From Bradyrhizobium erythrophlei (lineage in GTDB: Bacteria; Pseudomonadota; Alphaproteobacteria; Rhizobiales; Xanthobacteraceae), in NCBI RefSeq assembly GCF_900129505.1, contig NZ_LT670818.1, positions 1,984,001 through 2,048,000 of the forward strand: a stretch of DNA of 64,000 nucleotides. Direction: 5' to 3'. Position 1 is the first letter of the stretch, and each line of letters opens with the position of its first letter. Of the stretch, positions 9,102-17,546 are shown one piece after another. The position numbers and the translations under genes are program-made. Below the pieces are notes generated by a model. That model was not told the DNA's origin and made no database searches. It worked only from the letters and a program-made list of their open reading frames with translations.

Positions 9102-9132
9102 AATAGCCCGCCGCGACCAACGGCGGGCTATT
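9102..9132 (+). terminator. Hairpin terminator after ohr
   Basis: A perfect 12-bp stem (arms 9102-9113 and 9121-9132, AATAGCCCGCCG and complement) with a 7-base loop lies 8 bases past the ohr stop. It lacks a long T run, so termination strength is uncertain. Confidence 0.6.
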
Positions 9133-9198
9133 CCCATAGGCGCGTGGGCGCGGCGGGAGCTTGCACGCGCATTTGCGCACAGGCGTCCGTGATGCTTA

Positions 9199-10437
9199 AT
9201 GGCTTCGACGACAACGCCCAAGAAGAACCCCATGACCCCAGAAACTGCTCCCGGCGCGATGGCCGGATTGCGCGTGATCGACCTCACGCGGGTGCTCGGC
9301 GGCCCCTATTGCACGCAAATCCTGGCCGATCACGGCGCCGACGTGATCAAGGTCGAGCCGCCCGCCGGCGACGAGGTGCGCGACTGGGGACCGCCCTTCC
9401 ACGGCGAAGACGCGGCCTATTTCGTCGGCATCAATCGCAACAAGCGCTCGATCGGGCTGGATCTCGCCTCCGAGGGCGGCCGCATTGTGTTGATGAAGAT
9501 GCTGGAGGGCGCCGACGTCCTGATCGAGAATTTCAAGCCGGGCACGCTGGACAAATGGGGCATCGGCAACGAGGTGCTGCGCGCGCGATTTCCGCGGTTG
9601 GTGCATTGCCGGATTTCCGGCTTCGGCGCCGACGGTCCGCGCGGCGGCAATCCGGGCTATGACGCCATCATCCAGGCCATGACCGGAATGATCGCGGCGA
9701 CCGGCTCGCCGCAGAGCGGACCAATGCGCATCGGCGTGCCACTGGTCGACATCTCGACCGGGCTTTACGCCGCCGTCGGCATTCTGATGGCGCTTTCGGA
9801 GCGGCAAAAATCCGGCAAGGGGCAGTTCGTCGAAACCACGTTGTTCGAGACCGGCCTTGCCATCATGCACCCGCACGCGGCGAATTATTTCATGCATGGC
9901 AAGCCGCCAGGCCTCACCGGCAACGAACATCCGAACCTCGTGCCCTATGCGATCTTCCCCACCCGCACCGACAACATCTTCATCGGCGTCGGCAATGACG
10001 GCACCTTCCGCAAGCTGGCCAAGGAGATCGGCAAGCCCGAACTCGCCACCGACCGGCGTTTCGCCCGCAACAAGGACCGCATCGCCAACCGCGACGCGCT
10101 GCGCACCGAGCTTGCGGCTGTGTTCAGCCAGCACGACGCCGAACCATTATGCGATCGGCTGCTCGCCGCCGGCCTGCCGGCCGGCCCGGTGCAGCGGATC
10201 GACCAGGCGCTGACCAGCGCCCACACCGTCCATCGCAGCGACGTCATCGAAAAGGACTGGTACAAGGGGGTCGCCTCGCCAGTCCGCATGGAGCGCAGCA
10301 AGCCCAGCCTGCGCCGCGTGCCGCCGAATTTCAGCCAGCATGCCACCGAAGTGCTGAGCGAGTTCGGATATTCCAGGGGCGAGATCGACGCCCTCCTCGC
10401 CGAGGGCGTGGTCTGCGGGCCCGAACGCAAGCGCTGA
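9199..10437 (+). CDS. CaiB/BaiF family CoA-transferase
   Basis: 412 residues (family III CoA-transferase, usually 390-410). Transfers CoA between acyl-CoA and carboxylate substrates in the cytoplasm. Diagnostic blocks are LRVIDLTRVLGGPYCTQ, GADVIKVEPP, INRNKRSIGLDL and SGFGADGPRGGNPGYDAI; the Asp of NPGYD is the expected acyl-carrying residue. The substrate cannot be told from sequence; glutarate- or succinate-type enzymes are similar. The start could also be the ATG at 9232. It stands alone ahead of the ugp genes. Confidence 0.88.
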   Translation: MASTTTPKKNPMTPETAPGAMAGLRVIDLTRVLGGPYCTQILADHGADVIKVEPPAGDEVRDWGPPFHGEDAAYFVGINRNKRSIGLDLASEGGRIVLMKMLEGADVLIENFKPGTLDKWGIGNEVLRARFPRLVHCRISGFGADGPRGGNPGYDAIIQAMTGMIAATGSPQSGPMRIGVPLVDISTGLYAAVGILMALSERQKSGKGQFVETTLFETGLAIMHPHAANYFMHGKPPGLTGNEHPNLVPYAIFPTRTDNIFIGVGNDGTFRKLAKEIGKPELATDRRFARNKDRIANRDALRTELAAVFSQHDAEPLCDRLLAAGLPAGPVQRIDQALTSAHTVHRSDVIEKDWYKGVASPVRMERSKPSLRRVPPNFSQHATEVLSEFGYSRGEIDALLAEGVVCGPERKR

Positions 10438-10619
10438 TTGCTGCGCCCCGGATGCTGCCCCGGGTCAGGGATACCGGCTGCCCGGTACTAAGCCTATTTT
10501 CCGCTTTCCAGGCGGCGCGCTTTGCCAATACCATCCTTTCGCTTATACGGTCATTTGCACGTCATCCAGCGCTGCTAACGCGCGAAACGAAGATGATGGA
10601 CCCAACCCGGAGGAATTTG

Positions 10620-11927
10620 ATGGCTCTTCGAACATTCGGCGCGGCAACGGCAGTTGCGCTCGCGCTTGCAACGCCTGCTTACGCTGCGACCGAGATCCAG
10701 TGGTGGCATGCGATGACCGGCCCGAACAATGACGTGGTGGTCAAGCTCGCGAACGATTTCAACGCCTCGCAAAGCGACTACAAGATCGTCCCCACCTTCA
10801 AGGGCAGTTACGCCGATACGCTGAACGCCGGCATCGCCGCGTTTCGCGCCGGCAATGCCCCCGGCATCATGCAGGTGTTCGAGGTCGGCACCGCGACCAT
10901 GATGGCGGCCAAGGGCGCCATCAAACCGGTATCCGAACTGATGAAGGAGCAGGGCGAGAAATTCGACCCGCAATCCTATTTGCCGGCGATCACCGGATAT
11001 TACTCGACCTCGAAGGGCGAGATGCTGTCGTTCCCCTTCAATTCATCGAGCATGGTGATGTGGGTCAATCTCGATGCCCTGAAGAAGGCCGATATCGCCG
11101 AGCCGCCGAAGACCTGGCCGGAAGTATTCGCCGACGCCAGGAAGCTGCATGCCACCAGTCCGACCTGCGGCTTTTCCACCGCCTGGGGCTCCTGGGGACT
11201 GATCGAGCAGTTCTCCGCCTGGCATAACGTGCCGATCGGCAGCAAGGCCAACGGCCTGGATGGCTTCGACACCGTGCTCGAGTTCAACACCCCGCTGGAG
11301 ACCAAGCTGCTGGAGAATCTGGTCGAGCTGCAGAAGGACAAGAGCTTCGACTATTCGGGGCGCACCAACACCGGCGAAGGCCGCTTCACCTCGGGCGAAT
11401 GTCCGATGTTCATGACGTCATCGGCGTTCTATCCGAACGTCAAGGCGAACGCCAAGTTTGCCTACAATGCGGTGCCGATGCCGTACTTCCCCGACGTCAA
11501 GGGCGCCCCGCAGAATTCCATCATCGGCGGCGCCTCGCTCTGGGTGATGGGCGGCAAGAGCCCCGAGGAATACAAGGGAATCGCGAAATTCTTCACCTTC
11601 CTGTCGGACACCGACCGCCAGGCCAACCTGCATCAGGTTTCGGGTTATCTGCCGATCACCAAGGCCGCGTATGAAAAGACCAAGGCCGATGGCTTCTACG
11701 AAAAGAGCCCGATCCTCGAAGTCCCGCTGAAGGAATTGACCAACAAGCCGCCGACCGAGAATTCGCGCGGCCTGCGCTTCGGCGGCATGGTGCAGTTGCG
11801 CGATGTCTTCGCCGAGGAGATCGAGGCGGCGCTCGCCGGCAAGAAGCCGGCGAAGGAGGCGCTCGACGCGGCGGTATCGCGCGGCAATGCGATGCTCCGG
11901 CAGTTCGAGCGTACCGCCACCAAGTGA
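10620..11927 (+). CDS. ugpB: sn-glycerol-3-phosphate ABC transporter, substrate-binding protein
   Basis: 435 residues from the ATG at 10620, chosen for its GGAGGA site six bases upstream; the open frame extends much further 5' but that part overlaps the CoA-transferase gene. A Sec signal peptide (ALALATPAYA, cleavage before ATEIQWWHAM) exports it to the periplasm. WWHAMTG, FPFNSSSMVMWVNLD and TAWGSWGLIEQFSAWHN match the UgpB solute-binding family. First gene of a complete ugpBAEC set; imports glycerol-3-phosphate and its diesters. Confidence 0.93.
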   Translation: MALRTFGAATAVALALATPAYAATEIQWWHAMTGPNNDVVVKLANDFNASQSDYKIVPTFKGSYADTLNAGIAAFRAGNAPGIMQVFEVGTATMMAAKGAIKPVSELMKEQGEKFDPQSYLPAITGYYSTSKGEMLSFPFNSSSMVMWVNLDALKKADIAEPPKTWPEVFADARKLHATSPTCGFSTAWGSWGLIEQFSAWHNVPIGSKANGLDGFDTVLEFNTPLETKLLENLVELQKDKSFDYSGRTNTGEGRFTSGECPMFMTSSAFYPNVKANAKFAYNAVPMPYFPDVKGAPQNSIIGGASLWVMGGKSPEEYKGIAKFFTFLSDTDRQANLHQVSGYLPITKAAYEKTKADGFYEKSPILEVPLKELTNKPPTENSRGLRFGGMVQLRDVFAEEIEAALAGKKPAKEALDAAVSRGNAMLRQFERTATK

Positions 11928-11950
11928 CGCAAGCGTAAGGGATCGTGAGG

Positions 11951-11979
11951 ATTGTGGCCGCGTCAGACGCGGCCACGAT
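11951..11979 (+). promoter_or_regulatory. Strong stem-loop between ugpB and ugpA
   Basis: A 13-bp stem (arms 11951-11963 and 11967-11979, GTGGCCGCGT core, one wobble) with a 3-base loop and no T run fills the ugpB-ugpA gap. Such intercistronic hairpins commonly protect the binding-protein mRNA or cause partial termination, giving more UgpB than permease (inference). Confidence 0.7.
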
Positions 11980-11996
11980 CCATCCAGCGAGGCATC

Positions 11997-12878
11997 ATGG
12001 AACCCCGGGCGATCTTTTCAGGCAGGCTGCTGCCATATCTGCTGATCCTGCCGCAGCTTGCGGTTTCCCTGATCTTTTTCTACTGGCCCGCGGTGCAGGC
12101 CCTGCAGCAATCGTTCCTGGTGCAGGACGCCTTCGGGCTCTCGACCGAATTCGTCTGGTTCGAGAACTATGTCGAACTGCTGAAGCGCCCCGAATATTAT
12201 CAGGCGATCGGCGTCACCTTCGTCTTTTCCGCGCTGGTGGTGTTCTTCTCGCTCACGCTCGGCCTGTTGCTGGCGGCGATGGCGAACCACAACATCAAAG
12301 GCGTGCAGATCTACCGCACCTTCCTCATCATTCCCTATGCGGTGGCGCCGGCGGTCGCGAGCGTGCTCTTCATCTTCATGTTCCAGCCGGGGCTCGGCAT
12401 GCTCGCACGCGCCATGCAACGTAACGGCATCGACTGGAATCCGGTGCTGAACGGAACGCATGCGATGATCCTCGTGGTCATCGTCGCGGTCTGGAACCAG
12501 ATCAGCTACAATTTCCTGTTTTTCCTGGCGGGCCTGCAGGCGATCCCGAAAAGCGTGATCGAGGCCGCCGCGATCGACGGCGCCAGGCCGATGCGGCGGT
12601 TCTGGACCATCATCTTTCCGTTGCTGTCACCGACCACGTTCTTCCTGATCATCGTCAACATCACCTACGTCTTCTTCAACACCCTCGGCATCATCGACAC
12701 CGCGACCGGCGGCGGCCCCAACGGCGCCACGCAGACGCTGGTGTACAAGGTATTTCAGGACGGCAAGGTCGGCTCCGACCTCGGCGGCTCCGCCGCCCAG
12801 TCGGTGATCCTGATGGTGATCGTGGTCGCGCTGACTGCATTTCAGTTCCGCTACGTCGAGAAGAAGGTTCATTACTGA
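11997..12878 (+). CDS. ugpA: sn-glycerol-3-phosphate ABC transporter, permease UgpA
   Basis: 293 residues from MEPRAIFSGRLLPYLLILPQ, start at 11997 with GAGG upstream. Six membrane segments are expected; the cytoplasmic EAA loop that docks the ATPase reads EAAAIDGARPMRRFWTIIFP. MalF/UgpA-type inner-membrane subunit, forming the channel with UgpE. Confidence 0.93.
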   Translation: MEPRAIFSGRLLPYLLILPQLAVSLIFFYWPAVQALQQSFLVQDAFGLSTEFVWFENYVELLKRPEYYQAIGVTFVFSALVVFFSLTLGLLLAAMANHNIKGVQIYRTFLIIPYAVAPAVASVLFIFMFQPGLGMLARAMQRNGIDWNPVLNGTHAMILVVIVAVWNQISYNFLFFLAGLQAIPKSVIEAAAIDGARPMRRFWTIIFPLLSPTTFFLIIVNITYVFFNTLGIIDTATGGGPNGATQTLVYKVFQDGKVGSDLGGSAAQSVILMVIVVALTAFQFRYVEKKVHY

Positions 12879-12883
12879 TCGCC

Positions 12884-13732
12884 ATGGTCGAGCACCGCCG
12901 CTTTGGAAACTTGCTGCCCCATCTGGTCCTGCTGGCCGGCGTCGCGATCGTCGCGTTTCCGGTCTATCTGGCGGTGATCGCCTCGACCCACGACAACACG
13001 GTGATCGCCAACGGCCAGATGCCGCTCTATCCTGGCTCCCACGGGCTCGAGACCTACTGGAACACCATCGTCTCCGGCACGGGGCGGACCACGCGCGCGC
13101 CGGTCGGCGGCATGATGCTGAACAGCCTGATCATGGCGCTCGGAATCACGGTCGGAAAAATCGCCATCTCGATCATCTCGGCCTATGCGATCGTGTTCTT
13201 CTCGTTCCCGCTCCGGATGACAGCGTTCTGGACCATCTTCATCACGCTGATGCTGCCGGTCGAGGTACGCATCTTTCCGACCTACAAGATCACCAGCGAC
13301 CTGCACATGCTGGATTCCTATTCGGGCCTGATCCTGCCTTTGATCGCGTCGGCCACCGCAACGCTGTTGTTCCGGCAATTCTTCATGACGGTGCCGAAGG
13401 AACTGGTGGAAGCCTCCAAGATCGACGGCGCCGGCCCGATCCGGTTCTTTTTCGATACGCTGTTGCCGCTGTCGGTGACCAACATCGCCGCGCTGTTCGT
13501 GATCCTCTTCATTTACGGCTGGAATCAATATCTCTGGCCGCTCTTGATAACGACGCGCGACGACATGCAGACCATCGTGATCGGTATCAAGAAAATCATC
13601 GACGTGCACGATGCCCTGACCGAATGGCAGGTGGCGATGGCAACCGCCGTGCTCGCCATGCTGCCTCCGGTCGCGGTGGTCGTGCTGATGCAACGCCTGT
13701 TCGTCAAGGGCCTGATCGAGACGGAAAAGTGA
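12884..13732 (+). CDS. ugpE: sn-glycerol-3-phosphate ABC transporter, permease UgpE
   Basis: 282 residues, MalG/UgpE-type permease. Hydrophobic segments begin at [20 protein letters not shown]; the EAA loop reads [20 protein letters not shown]. The segment [14 protein letters not shown] is typical of UgpE. It starts 5 bases after ugpA and ends 1 base before ugpC. Confidence 0.93.
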   Translation: MVEHRRFGNLLPHLVLLAGVAIVAFPVYLAVIASTHDNTVIANGQMPLYPGSHGLETYWNTIVSGTGRTTRAPVGGMMLNSLIMALGITVGKIAISIISAYAIVFFSFPLRMTAFWTIFITLMLPVEVRIFPTYKITSDLHMLDSYSGLILPLIASATATLLFRQFFMTVPKELVEASKIDGAGPIRFFFDTLLPLSVTNIAALFVILFIYGWNQYLWPLLITTRDDMQTIVIGIKKIIDVHDALTEWQVAMATAVLAMLPPVAVVVLMQRLFVKGLIETEK

Positions 13733-13733
13733 G

Positions 13734-14819
13734 ATGGCAAACGTAGCGCTGCGCGACGTCCGCAAGACCTATCCGAGCGGATTCGAGGCCATCAAGGGCA
13801 TCGATTTCGACGTCGGCGACGGCCAGTTCTGCGTCCTGGTCGGCCCTTCCGGCTGCGGCAAGTCGACGCTGTTGCGGATGGTCGCAGGCCTCGAGACCAT
13901 CACGTCGGGCGAAATCGATATCGGCGGGCGCATCGTCAACCAGATCGAGCCGGCCGAGCGCGACATCGCCATGGTGTTCCAGAATTACGCGCTCTATCCG
14001 CATATGAGCGTCTACAACAACATGGCCTATGGCCTGCGCAATCGCGGCATGCCGAAGCCCGAGATCGACACCCGGGTCCAGGAAGCCGCGCGCATCCTCG
14101 AAATCGGCCCGATGCTCGAACGCAAGCCTGGGCAATTGTCCGGCGGACAGCGCCAGCGCGTCGCGATGGGCCGCGCCATCGTGCGGCAGCCGAAAGTGTT
14201 CCTGTTCGACGAGCCACTGTCGAACCTCGATGCCAAGCTGCGCATCGCGATGCGGGTCGAGATCCGCAAACTGCAGCGGCGGCTCAGCACCACGTCGATC
14301 TACGTCACCCACGACCAGCTCGAGGCGATGACGCTTGCCGACATTCTGGTGGTGATGAACGGCGGCCAGGTCGAGCAGATCGGCAACCCGCTGGAGATCT
14401 ACCAGAAGCCGGCGACGACCTTCGTCGCGTCCTTCATCGGCGCGCCGCCGATGAATCTGCTGCCGCTGCGCTCCGACGAAATCAGGTCCCAACTTGGAGG
14501 CACCGGCGAAACCGGCCTGCTGGGCATTCGCCCGGAGGATTTTGTCATTTCCAGCGACAGCGTCGCCAGCGGTGTTGCGCTCGATCTCACCATCGGGGCG
14601 ATCGAACATGTCGGCGCCGAGACCTTCATTTACGGCGCCCGAAAAACCAATGGCGCGCAGGAAGTCGCCGCCAATCCCGGCGAATTGCCGCCAGGCGACG
14701 TCATCGTACGGATACCCGGCGCGGTCGCGCCCGCCATCGGCGAGCGGATTCGCGCCATCGTGCCGCGCGAAAAACTGCATCTTTTCAGCGCCGACGGCCG
14801 CAAGCGGATCGAGTTCTAA
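13734..14819 (+). CDS. ugpC: sn-glycerol-3-phosphate ABC transporter, ATPase UgpC
   Basis: 361 residues, MalK/UgpC type: a nucleotide-binding domain (Walker [10 protein letters not shown], signature [14 protein letters not shown], Walker [13 protein letters not shown], switch His in [10 protein letters not shown]) followed by a C-terminal TOBE-type domain. It powers UgpAE. No ugpQ phosphodiesterase follows. Confidence 0.94.
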   Translation: MANVALRDVRKTYPSGFEAIKGIDFDVGDGQFCVLVGPSGCGKSTLLRMVAGLETITSGEIDIGGRIVNQIEPAERDIAMVFQNYALYPHMSVYNNMAYGLRNRGMPKPEIDTRVQEAARILEIGPMLERKPGQLSGGQRQRVAMGRAIVRQPKVFLFDEPLSNLDAKLRIAMRVEIRKLQRRLSTTSIYVTHDQLEAMTLADILVVMNGGQVEQIGNPLEIYQKPATTFVASFIGAPPMNLLPLRSDEIRSQLGGTGETGLLGIRPEDFVISSDSVASGVALDLTIGAIEHVGAETFIYGARKTNGAQEVAANPGELPPGDVIVRIPGAVAPAIGERIRAIVPREKLHLFSADGRKRIEF

Positions 14820-14822
14820 GGG

Positions 14823-14920
14823 TCGTTCCGGGGCGCGCGACGCGTGAACCCGGAATCCCAGGATTCCCCGATATGCAACGGCACATCTGGGGTTCGGTCG
14901 CTCCGCGCCCGCCCCGGAAT
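14823..14920. repeat. Dispersed intergenic repeat (CGTTCCGGGGCGCGC type)
   Basis: The ends are inverted (TTCCGGGGCG near 14827 against CGCCCCGGAATGA near 14908), with an internal CCCGGAATC...GATTCC palindrome. It matches the style of Bradyrhizobium intergenic palindromic elements and fills most of the ugpC-hsp20 gap. Confidence 0.55.
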
Positions 14921-14954
14921 GATTTGGAAGGCGATTCCCGTGGTTCCGCAGGCG

Positions 14955-14984
14955 CTTGAACCGCTTCCAAATCATGCCCATATT
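14955..14984 (+). promoter_or_regulatory. Sigma-32-like heat-shock promoter of the hsp20 gene
   Basis: CTTGAAC (14955-14961), 14 bases, then GCCCATATT (14976-14984) closely fits the heat-shock sigma consensus CTTGAAA-N13/14-CCCCAT. It implies transcription starting near 14990 and a leader of roughly 90 bases. Confidence 0.65.
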
Positions 14985-15050
14985 GGCTGTTGACCGGAGG
15001 GCAGATCCGTCACCTGGTCGCCATGGGGTGCCGCAAGGGCCCCGAAATGC

Positions 15051-15074
15051 CAAAGTCGCTTCGAGAGGACTTTG
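15051..15074 (+). promoter_or_regulatory. Hairpin covering the hsp20 ribosome-binding site
   Basis: A perfect 7-bp stem CAAAGTC/GACTTTG (15051-15057, 15068-15074) with a 10-base loop contains the only good Shine-Dalgarno run, GAGAGGA (15063-15069), partly in the loop and partly in the stem. It lies just upstream of the start codon. This could act as an RNA thermometer, as ROSE elements do in rhizobial small heat-shock genes; it does not obviously match the ROSE consensus. Confidence 0.5.
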
Positions 15075-15082
15075 TAAATAAA

Positions 15083-15508
15083 ATGACTCGTGTTCCTTCG
15101 TTATCCAGTCCGTTCCTGCTGGGATTTGACGAAATCGAGCGTGCGCTCGATCGCGTCGTCAAGGGCGCCGACGGTTATCCTCCCTACAATATCGAGAGGT
15201 GCGACCGCGCCAACGGCCAGCCCGAACGTCTGCGAATCACACTGGCGGTGGCGGGATTTACCCGCGACCAACTCGATGTAACCATTGAGGAAAACCAGCT
15301 CGTGATCCGTGGCCGCCAGCAGGATGACAAGGCCCGGCAATACATCCATCGCGGCATTGCCGCGCGCCACTTCCAGCGCACCTTCGTGCTGGCGGAGGGG
15401 ATGCACGTGCTGGGCGCGGACTTGAAAAACGGGCTGTTGTCGATCGACCTGGCCCGGCCTGAGCCGGAGAGGATCGTTAAGACAATCGCTATCAATGAAC
15501 ATGAATAA
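15083..15508 (+). CDS. Small heat-shock protein, Hsp20/alpha-crystallin family
   Basis: 141 residues from MTRVPSLSSPFLLGFDEIER. The alpha-crystallin domain runs from about NIERCDRANGQPERLRITLA to the LKNGLLSIDLAR segment, holding the conserved GxL motif of Hsp20; a short tail ends near IVKTIAI, the IxI-type oligomerisation motif. An ATP-independent holdase, cytoplasmic. In-frame starts at 15047 and 14990 exist; 15083 is preferred by comparison with relatives. It has a heat-shock-like promoter and a leader hairpin. Confidence 0.9.
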   Translation: MTRVPSLSSPFLLGFDEIERALDRVVKGADGYPPYNIERCDRANGQPERLRITLAVAGFTRDQLDVTIEENQLVIRGRQQDDKARQYIHRGIAARHFQRTFVLAEGMHVLGADLKNGLLSIDLARPEPERIVKTIAINEHE

Positions 15509-15559
15509 TGGAACGAGTAGCGGACTCGACCGCTTAGTCTGAATAGAGGAGTCGAGACC

Positions 15560-15826
15560 ATGACTGAAGGCAATGTTGTGTTTGAGCCGGCGGGCGTCTC
15601 CACGGAGTCGCTGGCAACCCTGGGCGAGGGACACATCGCCTATGTGAAACAGATCCGTTCCGAGGACGTGCCGGGGCTGTTTCCCCAGGCGCCGAAGATC
15701 GCGCCGGGCCTGAAGCTTTTCGCGCTGCACGCGGCCGACGGCACGCCGATCATGCTGACCGACAGCCGGGAAGCCGCGATCGCAAACGCCTGGAGCAACG
15801 AACTTCAGGCGGTCAGCGTTCACTGA
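15560..15826 (+). CDS. DUF1150 family protein
   Basis: 88 residues. The AYVKQIRSEDVPGLFPQAP and LKLFALHAADGTPIMLTDSR segments mark the DUF1150 family, a small alphaproteobacterial family usually found next to hsp20 genes, as here (51 bases downstream). Function unknown; the pairing suggests co-expression under heat or stress. AGGAGT-like sequence precedes the ATG. Confidence 0.88.
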   Translation: MTEGNVVFEPAGVSTESLATLGEGHIAYVKQIRSEDVPGLFPQAPKIAPGLKLFALHAADGTPIMLTDSREAAIANAWSNELQAVSVH

Positions 15827-16046
15827 GCAGGCGCTTGGCTGTGTCACCGGGCGCGCGGCCACGATATTTTTGCTGATGTCAGCCATCGTTTGCGGCTGTG
15901 AGGTGAGCCACATCAGAATTCAAGAACGCGCGGGCGTTCGTCTTCGGCTCGGCCGAGTGACGGACGCCCGCATTCTTTTGTTCGACGTTGCGCGCTTCAA
16001 TTTCAGGGACTCCTTCGATGCGCAAGAAAGGGGAGCGCGCGGCCAT

Positions 16047-16184
16047 CTAGAAAACCCGCGTCGCCTCGGCCTCGACCTGTTTGCGTATCAGCGGGTGCAG
16101 CCCTTCGCGGGTGGTGAGGTCGACCTCGACCCCGAGGCTTTCGTCAAGCAATCGCTTCGCCGCCACAGGCCCGCGGATGATCCT
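16047..16184 (-). pseudogene. C-terminal remnant of an MNT-type nucleotidyltransferase
   Basis: Read on the minus strand just past the ptsN stop, this stretch has good protein character: RLLDESLGVEVDLTTREGLH, then PLIRKQVEAEATRVF and a stop. This resembles the C-terminus of small nucleotidyltransferases (MNT/MntA-like, often antitoxins of HEPN proteins). The catalytic GSxxRG part is absent and no convincing start exists, so it looks like the end of a lost gene. The 220 bases toward DUF1150 (15827-16046) hold a roughly 55-residue frame starting at 16046 that is not recognised. Confidence 0.5.
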
Positions 16185-16645
16185 TACGCTGCCGTCGCCG
16201 GCGGCAGCGCCAGTACCGAATAGATCGCCGGCGCATCGCGCGAGGCGCGCAACTTCTTGGCGACGTCCTGGTCCCGCAGCAGCCGGGCGATCCGCGCCAG
16301 CGCCTTGAGGTGGTCGGCGCCCGCGCCTTCCGGCGCCAGCAGCAGGAACACCAGGTCGACCGGCTGGCCGTCCATCGCCTCGAAATCGATCGGGCGCTCC
16401 AGGCGGGCGAACAGGCCGAACAGCTTTTCCAGCTTGGGCAGCTTGCCGTGCGGGATGGCGACGCCATAGCCGACCGCGGTGGTGCCGAGCTTTTCGCGCT
16501 GCAGCAGAACCTCGAAAACCGCCCGCTCGTTCTGCCCCGTCAAAGCCGAGGCGCGCGCCGCCAGTTCCTGCAGCGCCTGCTTCTTGCCGTTGACCTTCAA
16601 TGCCGGGAGAATCGCCTCGGGTGCGACCAGATCGGTAATCGTCAT
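16184..16645 (-). CDS. ptsN: Nitrogen-regulatory PTS enzyme IIA (PtsN)
   Basis: 153 residues. Terminal phosphoacceptor of the nitrogen PTS; regulates metabolism and potassium transport rather than sugar uptake. The phosphorylated His is in VGYGVAIPHGKLPKL. Blocks LLQREKLGTTAVG and PVDLVFLLLAPEGAG are typical. It closes the lptCAB-rpoN-hpf-ptsN cluster, a classical arrangement. Confidence 0.95.
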   Translation of the reverse strand: MTITDLVAPEAILPALKVNGKKQALQELAARASALTGQNERAVFEVLLQREKLGTTAVGYGVAIPHGKLPKLEKLFGLFARLERPIDFEAMDGQPVDLVFLLLAPEGAGADHLKALARIARLLRDQDVAKKLRASRDAPAIYSVLALPPATAA

Positions 16646-16880
16646 GGGGCGTTCCGAGGTGAATTAAACCGTAAGGTTGCGAATAGGCTCTAGCGGGTGA
16701 CGTCGGTAAGACGAGGCGGGAGACCGGCTTGCAGCTCGCTCTTAGCTGGGGCGCTTCTACTCCAACGCAAGACCGGTGCCAACTGTCGCAAGCATTGTTC
16801 CAAGCCTCTGTTTGAAGCCTCTCCCCGCTGGGGCGGCGGACCATAGGGAGGGCCCTTTGACACGTCAATGCCAGCCGCGT

Positions 16881-17489
16881 CTAGCCCCCCGACTTAACCA
16901 CCGGGGGATCTATCCAGCCGATATTGCCGTCGGCCCGCCGGTAAATGATGTTCACCCGGCCGCTGGAGCCATGCTGGAACACCACACAGGCGGCGCCGGT
17001 CAGGTCGAGTTCCATCACGGCTTCGCTGACCGAAAGCCGCTTCAGCGAGGTGGTGGCCTCGGCAATGATCACGGGGTTGTAGCTGGTGACCTCGTCGTCG
17101 TCTTCGCCGGGGGCCTCGATCACATAGCTCGGCGCGTCCAGCGTCGGCGCGGTCATCCCCGCCAGCGCTTCCGAGGCCGCGTGGGCCTTGCGGGCGGAGC
17201 GGTCCTTCAGCCGGCTCTTGTAGCGGCGCAGCCGCTTTTCGATCATCAAGAGCGCCTGGTCGGCGCTGGCATAGGCGTCGGCGGCGTTGGAATCGGCCTC
17301 CAGCGTGATTCCGGAATCCAGATGCAACGCGCAATCGGTGCGGAATCCGAAGCCGTCCTTGCTCAGCGTGATGTGGCCGGAATAATTGCCGTCGAAATAT
17401 TTGCGCAGCACCTCGTCGGTGCGCTCGCTGACCCGGCCGCGCAGGGCGTCGCCGACATTGATGCTTTTTCCGGAAATCCGCAGAGTCAT
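16881..17489 (-). CDS. hpf: Ribosome hibernation promoting factor, long form
   Basis: 202 residues. The N-terminal S30AE domain (about 1-100: MTLRISGKSINVGDALRGRV, then a block with YKSRLKDRS) binds the decoding site. After an acidic linker the C-terminal dimerisation domain (about 140-200: SVSEAVMELDLTGAACVVFQ, IIYRRADGNIGWIDP) drives 100S ribosome formation. Downstream of rpoN, as usual. Confidence 0.94.
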   Translation of the reverse strand: MTLRISGKSINVGDALRGRVSERTDEVLRKYFDGNYSGHITLSKDGFGFRTDCALHLDSGITLEADSNAADAYASADQALLMIEKRLRRYKSRLKDRSARKAHAASEALAGMTAPTLDAPSYVIEAPGEDDDEVTSYNPVIIAEATTSLKRLSVSEAVMELDLTGAACVVFQHGSSGRVNIIYRRADGNIGWIDPPVVKSGG

Positions 17490-17546
17490 TTTTGATGCCT
17501 CGGTTGGTCAGGTAACCGACACTAGCCCGATTTGGCCCGGACGCAA

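Noticed and set aside
15870..16223. 117-residue plus-strand frame
   Set aside because: Its second half is antisense to ptsN and the nucleotidyltransferase remnant; no start site or known domain.
16185..16868. Long minus-strand frame ending in the nucleotidyltransferase remnant
   Set aside because: Above 16184 it is an out-of-frame reading of ptsN with no family blocks; only the last 45 codons look real.
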